From assembly GCA_964616545.1 (NCBI GenBank), contig CAZTUA010000047.1, positions 1-18,550 of the forward strand: 18,550 nucleotides of DNA. Direction: 5' to 3'. Every line of letters begins with the position of its first letter. The stretch's first letter is position 1. A program made the position numbers and the translations under genes. This document shows, in pieces, positions 14,402 to 18,550 of this stretch. The notes under the pieces are model-generated. The model worked only from the letters and a program-made list of their open reading frames with translations, was not told the DNA's origin and did not search any database. Origin of the DNA: JAQVEM01 sp964616545 (lineage in GTDB: Bacteria; Actinomycetota; Humimicrobiia; Humimicrobiales; Humimicrobiaceae).

Positions 14402-15673
14402 CTACTCGTACCTTAGCGACTCAATAGGATTTAAGCTGGCAGCACGCATTGCCGGAAATATTCCAAATACCAGCCCGATAACTGTTGAAAATGAGATAGC
14501 AAGCACTATAGGATAGGCAGTTACCAGAGATGTCAGTTCAGTAAAAGTTTTTAAAATCCATGTTATCAAAAACGCAAATCCTATTCCTATCAATCCTCCC
14601 GTTAAACTTAAGACAATGCTTTCAGTTATAAACTGTACCAGGATATCCCTGTTTTTAGCTCCAATCGCTTTTCTTATGCCAATTTCTCTTGTCCTCTCTG
14701 TAACTGATACAAACATTATATTCATAATTCCTATGCCTCCGACAAGAAGTGATATTGCCGCAATGCCACCAAGAGTAATTGATAAAGTTTCTGCAATTGA
14801 AGAAGCCACCTCCAGTAACTGGGTAGAGCTACTTATTGTAAAATCATTTAATCCGTCCGGAGGTATTAGATGCTGCTCTCTCAATATCGCAGTTATTTCT
14901 TCTGTTGCCTGATCAATAAGATCCTCACTTTTTACCTTTACCATTATACTGTCTACTGTATCTTCGCCAATAAGTTTTTTCTGGGCTGTAGTAACTGGTA
15001 TATATACACTATTATCGGGGTTAGCCCCAAAAGTAGCCGTACCGATTGATTCAAGTACCCCGATAACAGTAAAATTCTGCCCGTTTATTTTTATTGTTTC
15101 ACCTAAAGGATTAATCATTCCAAAATAATCGTCTACTATTGTATCACCTATAACTGCAACATTGGACAGATACGATAAATCGTTATCTGTAAACAAACTT
15201 CCCTCAGCAATTTTGTAGTCCATAACTGAAAAATATTCTTCCGTAGTGCCGGTTATGCCTGCCTGGCCGCTCCAGCTTAGATAGGATATGGTAGTATTCA
15301 TACCGGCGCTAACTGTAGGTACAGTTTCATTTAATAGTGAAGATCTATCCTTTAGTGCATCTATATCCTCAGGATAAAGTTCTCCCGCTACAGTCTCTTC
15401 TTCTGAACCCATGCCGAACATTCCACCTCTTTCTCCAATACCCTGTCCACCAGGTCTTGTGGTAGTATCCCTTCCTGGAGAGATGGTTAAGACATTGGTT
15501 CCAATGCTTTGAAGATTTTCAGTGATAACAGCTTCTGTGCCGGCACCTACTGAAATCACTGCAACCACCGCACCAACACCTATTATAATGCCCAGCATTG
15601 TGAGAAAAGCCCTCAGTTTATTTAGAAAAAGTGATTTAAATGCAACTTTAATATTTTCAAGTATTCTTCTCAT
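14402..15673 (-). CDS. MacB-type ABC transporter permease
   Basis: This is the membrane subunit of a mechanotransmission-type ABC exporter. Its 423 residues are typical of MacB-like permeases lacking a fused ATPase. One helix lies near the N-terminus (about 18-45) after the conserved KVAFKSLFLNKLRAFLTMLGI segment. A large extracytoplasmic domain (about 50-285) follows, then three helices at about 290-320, 345-375 and 385-412, with the family signatures GGIGIMNIMFVSVTERTREI and FPAMRAASLNPIESLRYE. A Gly/Met-rich patch (GERGGMFGMGSEEE, about residues 81-94) is a local oddity. The ATPase gene ends ~70 nt upstream, and an adaptor gene precedes that. Likely substrates are antimicrobial peptides, lipids or lipoproteins, as for relatives; nothing here fixes the choice. 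Confidence 0.93.
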   Translation of the reverse strand: MRRILENIKVAFKSLFLNKLRAFLTMLGIIIGVGAVVAVISVGAGTEAVITENLQSIGTNVLTISPGRDTTTRPGGQGIGERGGMFGMGSEEETVAGELYPEDIDALKDRSSLLNETVPTVSAGMNTTISYLSWSGQAGITGTTEEYFSVMDYKIAEGSLFTDNDLSYLSNVAVIGDTIVDDYFGMINPLGETIKINGQNFTVIGVLESIGTATFGANPDNSVYIPVTTAQKKLIGEDTVDSIMVKVKSEDLIDQATEEITAILREQHLIPPDGLNDFTISSSTQLLEVASSIAETLSITLGGIAAISLLVGGIGIMNIMFVSVTERTREIGIRKAIGAKNRDILVQFITESIVLSLTGGLIGIGFAFLITWILKTFTELTSLVTAYPIVLAISFSTVIGLVFGIFPAMRAASLNPIESLRYE

Positions 15674-15743
15674 TTTTATCCCTTCGAATAGAATTTATAC
15701 TTTTATGCCGAATTCTTGCTAATTGTCCTTCCTGTTGGGAATT

Positions 15744-16514
15744 TCATACTTTCACTTCAGAATTGTTTATCTTATCCTCCAATTTAGGCATTTTCTCTAG
15801 CTTTGTAACAGCGTCAACAGGTGAGTCTATTACCTCTTCATTTGTTATAAGGCCATCTTTTAAATATATAATCCTGCTGGTATGCATTGCTATTTCAAGT
15901 TCGTGTGTCACGAGTATTATGGTCTTGCCCTCCCTGTTTAACTTCTGGAATATGGCAATAATTTCTTCACCGGTTCTTGAATCTAAATTGCCTGTAGGCT
16001 CATCTGCAAGTATAATAGACGGATTATTCACAAGAGCCCTTGCGATAGCTACCCTCTGTCTCTGTCCGCCTGAAAGTTCACCGGGTCTGTGCTTTTCCCA
16101 GCCGGATAACCCCACCGAAACGATCACTTTATCTATCAGGGTTCTCCTTATCCGTATCGGGGATGACTTGGAATAAATCAGCGGCAGTTCTATATTTCCT
16201 ATAATGTTTGACCTTGGCAGAAGATTAAAAGTCTGGAAAACAAAACCAACTTTTTTATTGCGTATCTCTGCGAGCTGGTTATCTTTTAGTTTGCTGATAT
16301 CTTCACCCTCAATTACATAAGAGCCGGAAGTAGGGATATCAAGGCAACCGATAATATTCATAAGTGTAGATTTTCCTGAACCTGATGGCCCCATTATAGA
16401 AACAAATTCTCCTTTTCTTATCTCCAGATCTACTCCTCTCAGTGCATATAGTTTCATGTCACCGATTTTATATATCTTTAAAATTTTTTTCATATTTATG
16501 ATTTTGTCTCCCAT
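15744..16514 (-). CDS. ABC transporter ATP-binding protein, MacB/LolD type
   Basis: This is the energising subunit of the exporter. It has 256 residues, with Walker A GPSGSGKST (42-50), Q-loop Q94 (FVFQTFNLLP), signature LSGGQ (147-151), Walker B ILADEP (168-173) with the TGNLDS motif typical of the MacB/LolD group, and switch H204 (LVTHE). Beyond the usual ~225 residues it carries a C-terminal tail of about 30 mostly charged residues (about 226-256, rich in D, E and K), longer than in many relatives and of unknown role. ATG at 16514 follows a GGAG. It lies about 40 nt after the adaptor gene and about 70 nt before the permease gene, consistent with one operon. Confidence 0.95.
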   Translation of the reverse strand: MGDKIINMKKILKIYKIGDMKLYALRGVDLEIRKGEFVSIMGPSGSGKSTLMNIIGCLDIPTSGSYVIEGEDISKLKDNQLAEIRNKKVGFVFQTFNLLPRSNIIGNIELPLIYSKSSPIRIRRTLIDKVIVSVGLSGWEKHRPGELSGGQRQRVAIARALVNNPSIILADEPTGNLDSRTGEEIIAIFQKLNREGKTIILVTHELEIAMHTSRIIYLKDGLITNEEVIDSPVDAVTKLEKMPKLEDKINNSEVKV

Positions 16515-16555
16515 TTAAAACTCCATAATATTTAGTTTTTATTTTCCCGAATGTA

Positions 16556-18031
16556 CTACCTTGATGTAATTATAATATTGCCTTCACTCAATCCTGAAAT
16601 TACTTCTATGTAATAATAATCATTAACACCTGTTGTGATTTCAGTTTTCCTTACGTTACGGGTTGCTTCTTCTTCACCCATTTCGGATAGAAGTACATCC
16701 ACATAACTCTTCCCTTCTTCCTTATAAACAGCCTGTAGAGGTACGTAGAGTACATCTTCTGCCATAACATCTATTATATAAATATTAGCCGACATCCCGT
16801 AAAGTATTTCAATATCAGTTTCATTTCTAAAACTTATTGTAACCTCATAGTAAACTATATTGCCTTCTTCGCTTCCTATGGGAATTATTTTTTCTACATC
16901 TCCCGTGAACTCAATATCAGGATAGGCATCAAGTGTGATATTTGATTCCTGGTCGATAGATATTTTTATTATATCGCTTTCACTGACCATTGTTTTTATC
17001 ATAAAATCTGTGCTGATAATTGAAATTGAGCCTCCTCCGCTAGCCTCAGCTCCAGATACAAAATCAGTTGAAACCACAATGCCGTCATAAGGGGCGTATG
17101 CAGTATATTCTCCAAGATCTTTTTTGGCATTTTCGTATTCTCTCTTTGCAAGTTCCAGTTTTATTTCAGTCTGCTTCAGATTTTCAGCAGCCTGAGTTAT
17201 TGCCTTTTCTGCTGACTGCAGACTGGAAAGATTTGACCAGTATGTAGAAGACTGGCTTATCAGGGAACTTTCATAAGAGGATTCTGATTGCAATTCTGTC
17301 GATTTTTCTGAAAGCTTTGCAGAACCAACCTTTTCCTCTGCAGATTTTACATTTGATTCATATTGTGCAAGCTGCATTTCTGTTGCAGCAGGGTCATCTT
17401 CAGCCATTTCCAGCAACTCTTTTGCTTCTTCAAGAGCGCGCTCAGCGCTTTCTACGGATGCATCTGCACTTCTCATCGAAATTTCAAGAGATTTAAGTGT
17501 ATTCTCTGTAGATTCTGCTGCCTTCTGTTCATTTAACTGGGCCTGCTGTATTGCAATATGATTTGAATCCAGCGCACTCTGGTAGTTTAACCGGGCAAGC
17601 TTTAGGGAACTTTCAGAAATCTCCAGGTTTTTTTCTATTTCAAACAGGCTATCCTGCTTTTCACTATCATCAATCTGTACAAGTAGTTCTCCTTCTTTGA
17701 AAACATAACCAGCTTCTACAGCTTCCAGTATTTCCCCTGAAACCCGCAGGTTCAAGGTTGTATAACTCTTAGAATCGACAGACCCTGTTACGGATATTTC
17801 CTGGGAAATATTACCTCTTGTTACCTGAAAAGTCTGCGATTCTCCCTGAACTGTATCAGGTGTGTCGGTAAAGGCGCTTCCCATAGGCCCCATACAGGAA
17901 GTAAAAATAAATATTATGGAAAATAATGTAAATGCTGCTGCACATGTTATCGAGATTAACCATTTTTTATTTTTTACTTTGCCGGATATTTTATTTGATA
18001 TCCCGTATGGTATTATCTTAGATAAGTGCAT
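16556..18031 (-). CDS. HlyD/MacA-type membrane fusion (adaptor) lipoprotein
   Basis: This is the adaptor subunit of the exporter, 491 residues. A basic N-terminus (KVKNKKW) and hydrophobic helix (about 24-45) end in a lipobox-like FTSC with C46, so it is probably lipid-anchored; an uncleaved anchor is the alternative. A half lipoyl/barrel segment (about 70-120) leads to a long alpha-helical hairpin (about 122-310) rich in A, E, S and Q, clearly coiled-coil. The second half lipoyl segment (GEYTAYAPYDGIVVSTDFVSG) and beta-barrel plus membrane-proximal domain follow, ending in VISGLSEGNIIITSR. The hairpin is longer than in many Gram-positive YknX-like proteins. ATG at 18031 has AGAAGGAG upstream. 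It is the first gene of the operon, downstream of the candidate operator at 18063-18095. Confidence 0.93.
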   Translation of the reverse strand: MHLSKIIPYGISNKISGKVKNKKWLISITCAAAFTLFSIIFIFTSCMGPMGSAFTDTPDTVQGESQTFQVTRGNISQEISVTGSVDSKSYTTLNLRVSGEILEAVEAGYVFKEGELLVQIDDSEKQDSLFEIEKNLEISESSLKLARLNYQSALDSNHIAIQQAQLNEQKAAESTENTLKSLEISMRSADASVESAERALEEAKELLEMAEDDPAATEMQLAQYESNVKSAEEKVGSAKLSEKSTELQSESSYESSLISQSSTYWSNLSSLQSAEKAITQAAENLKQTEIKLELAKREYENAKKDLGEYTAYAPYDGIVVSTDFVSGAEASGGGSISIISTDFMIKTMVSESDIIKISIDQESNITLDAYPDIEFTGDVEKIIPIGSEEGNIVYYEVTISFRNETDIEILYGMSANIYIIDVMAEDVLYVPLQAVYKEEGKSYVDVLLSEMGEEEATRNVRKTEITTGVNDYYYIEVISGLSEGNIIITSR

Positions 18032-18062
18032 TATTTTTTCTCCTTCTATTTTTTTGATAAAA

Positions 18063-18095
18063 GAATACAGGATAAATATGAAGAAAATATGGAGA
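18063..18095 (-). promoter_or_regulatory. Candidate response-regulator operator and promoter of the efflux operon
   Basis: On the minus strand CTCCATATTTTCTTCAT (18095-18079) is identical to the site upstream of the small membrane protein gene. Here both half sites are perfect: CATATTT at 18092-18086 and again at 18081-18075, spaced 11 bp start to start. The -10-like TATTCT is at 18068-18063, giving a predicted leader of about 25 nt before ATG 18031. A separate TATAAT lies upstream at 18119-18114, so an alternative promoter with the operator downstream of it cannot be excluded. Confidence 0.55.
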
Positions 18096-18109
18096 TTTTA
18101 GAGTTTTTA

Positions 18110-18550
18110 TATATTATATAGGAAAATATATTTTTAATTTTTTGATTCCAATTTAGTAGCCTTATAAAATAATTTTTCCAGAGTTATTAAAATAATTTTA
18201 ATTTTGACTAACATGTTAAAGTAAATTAAACTGTGTTTTATTCGAATTTATGAAATAATTAATTATGTATTTAACAATAAAACTCAATTAGTAAAATCGT
18301 GATATTCATCATTAGGACGTTGGAGATAGAGGAAGTAATTAAAAAGGATACAAAAAATTTTATCCTAAACCCGATTATATAAAGAGATATATCTTAAATA
18401 GAAATAAAAAAGTTTAAGAATGACTTTTAACCTATTAAATTTGAAAATAAAAAAGTTAAAATAAAAGCTCATACGTAGTGAAAAAATACAATCAGGCTGA
18501 TTCGGGGCGGGTGGCGGAGTTATTTCGCCTAGCGTATGCCTAAAAAATCC
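18110..18550. other. AT-rich gene-free end of the window
   Basis: About 440 bases without a supportable gene. Short reading frames are broken by frequent stops on both strands. The last ~60 bases (from about 18490) switch abruptly to GC-rich sequence (GATTCGGGGCGGGTGGCGG and following), with a small GGCG/CGCC inverted pair at about 18513-18529. This may be the edge of another gene or a mobile element that continues outside the window; I cannot identify it. Confidence 0.4.

Noticed and set aside
1..18550. CRISPR array, rRNA operon, tRNA genes or complete insertion sequence
   Set aside because: No regularly spaced repeats, no transposase motif and no rRNA or tRNA consensus were seen; the only mobile-element hint is the radC remnant.

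Overview
The window is low in GC, and its gene style fits a fermentative, low-GC anaerobic bacterium (Clostridia- or Halanaerobiales-like, or a similar lineage). Signs of this are strong Shine-Dalgarno sites, a sugar ABC transporter without its own ATPase, lipobox lipoproteins and GH13_18 phosphorylases. I cannot name a genus.

Region 1 (1-7159, plus strand) is a sucrose or short sucrosyl-oligosaccharide catabolism cluster. It holds the C-terminal part of a sugar-binding lipoprotein, two MalF/MalG-type permeases, a sucrose phosphorylase (GH13_18), an HSL-family alpha/beta-hydrolase and a GH32 beta-fructosidase. The intact disaccharide would be imported, then split by phosphorolysis (glucose 1-phosphate plus fructose) or by hydrolysis. 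The transport ATPase must lie elsewhere, as is common for MsmX/MsmK-energised systems.

Region 2 (about 7160-10400, plus strand) is compositionally different and visibly richer in GC. A near-consensus sigmaA promoter starts a leader of about 300 nt that folds, by eye, into a nested branched RNA (7393-7505). The leader precedes a two-gene unit: a P-loop kinase of unknown substrate and a divergent GH13_18 phosphorylase with an extra segment of about 70 residues. A frameshifted radC fragment follows directly, which suggests an island remnant. This module is the best candidate here for an undescribed metabolic system.

Region 3 (10576-18031, minus strand) is an envelope-stress and efflux locus. 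In transcription order it holds a lipoprotein adaptor (HlyD/MacA type), an ABC ATPase, a MacB-type permease, an OmpR-family response regulator, a histidine kinase, a small two-helix membrane protein and an HtrA/DegP-type serine protease lipoprotein. A 17-bp identical sequence lies upstream of both the adaptor gene and the small membrane protein gene. It contains 11-bp-phased direct repeats and has a -10-like hexamer at exactly the same distance, so it looks like the operator of the encoded response regulator.

A further oddity is start-codon use. The MalF-type permease has no ATG, GTG or TTG in frame for its first 83 codons, and the GH32 and second GH13_18 genes also have their Shine-Dalgarno sites placed for ATT or ATC starts. 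The final 450 bases hold no gene I can support.
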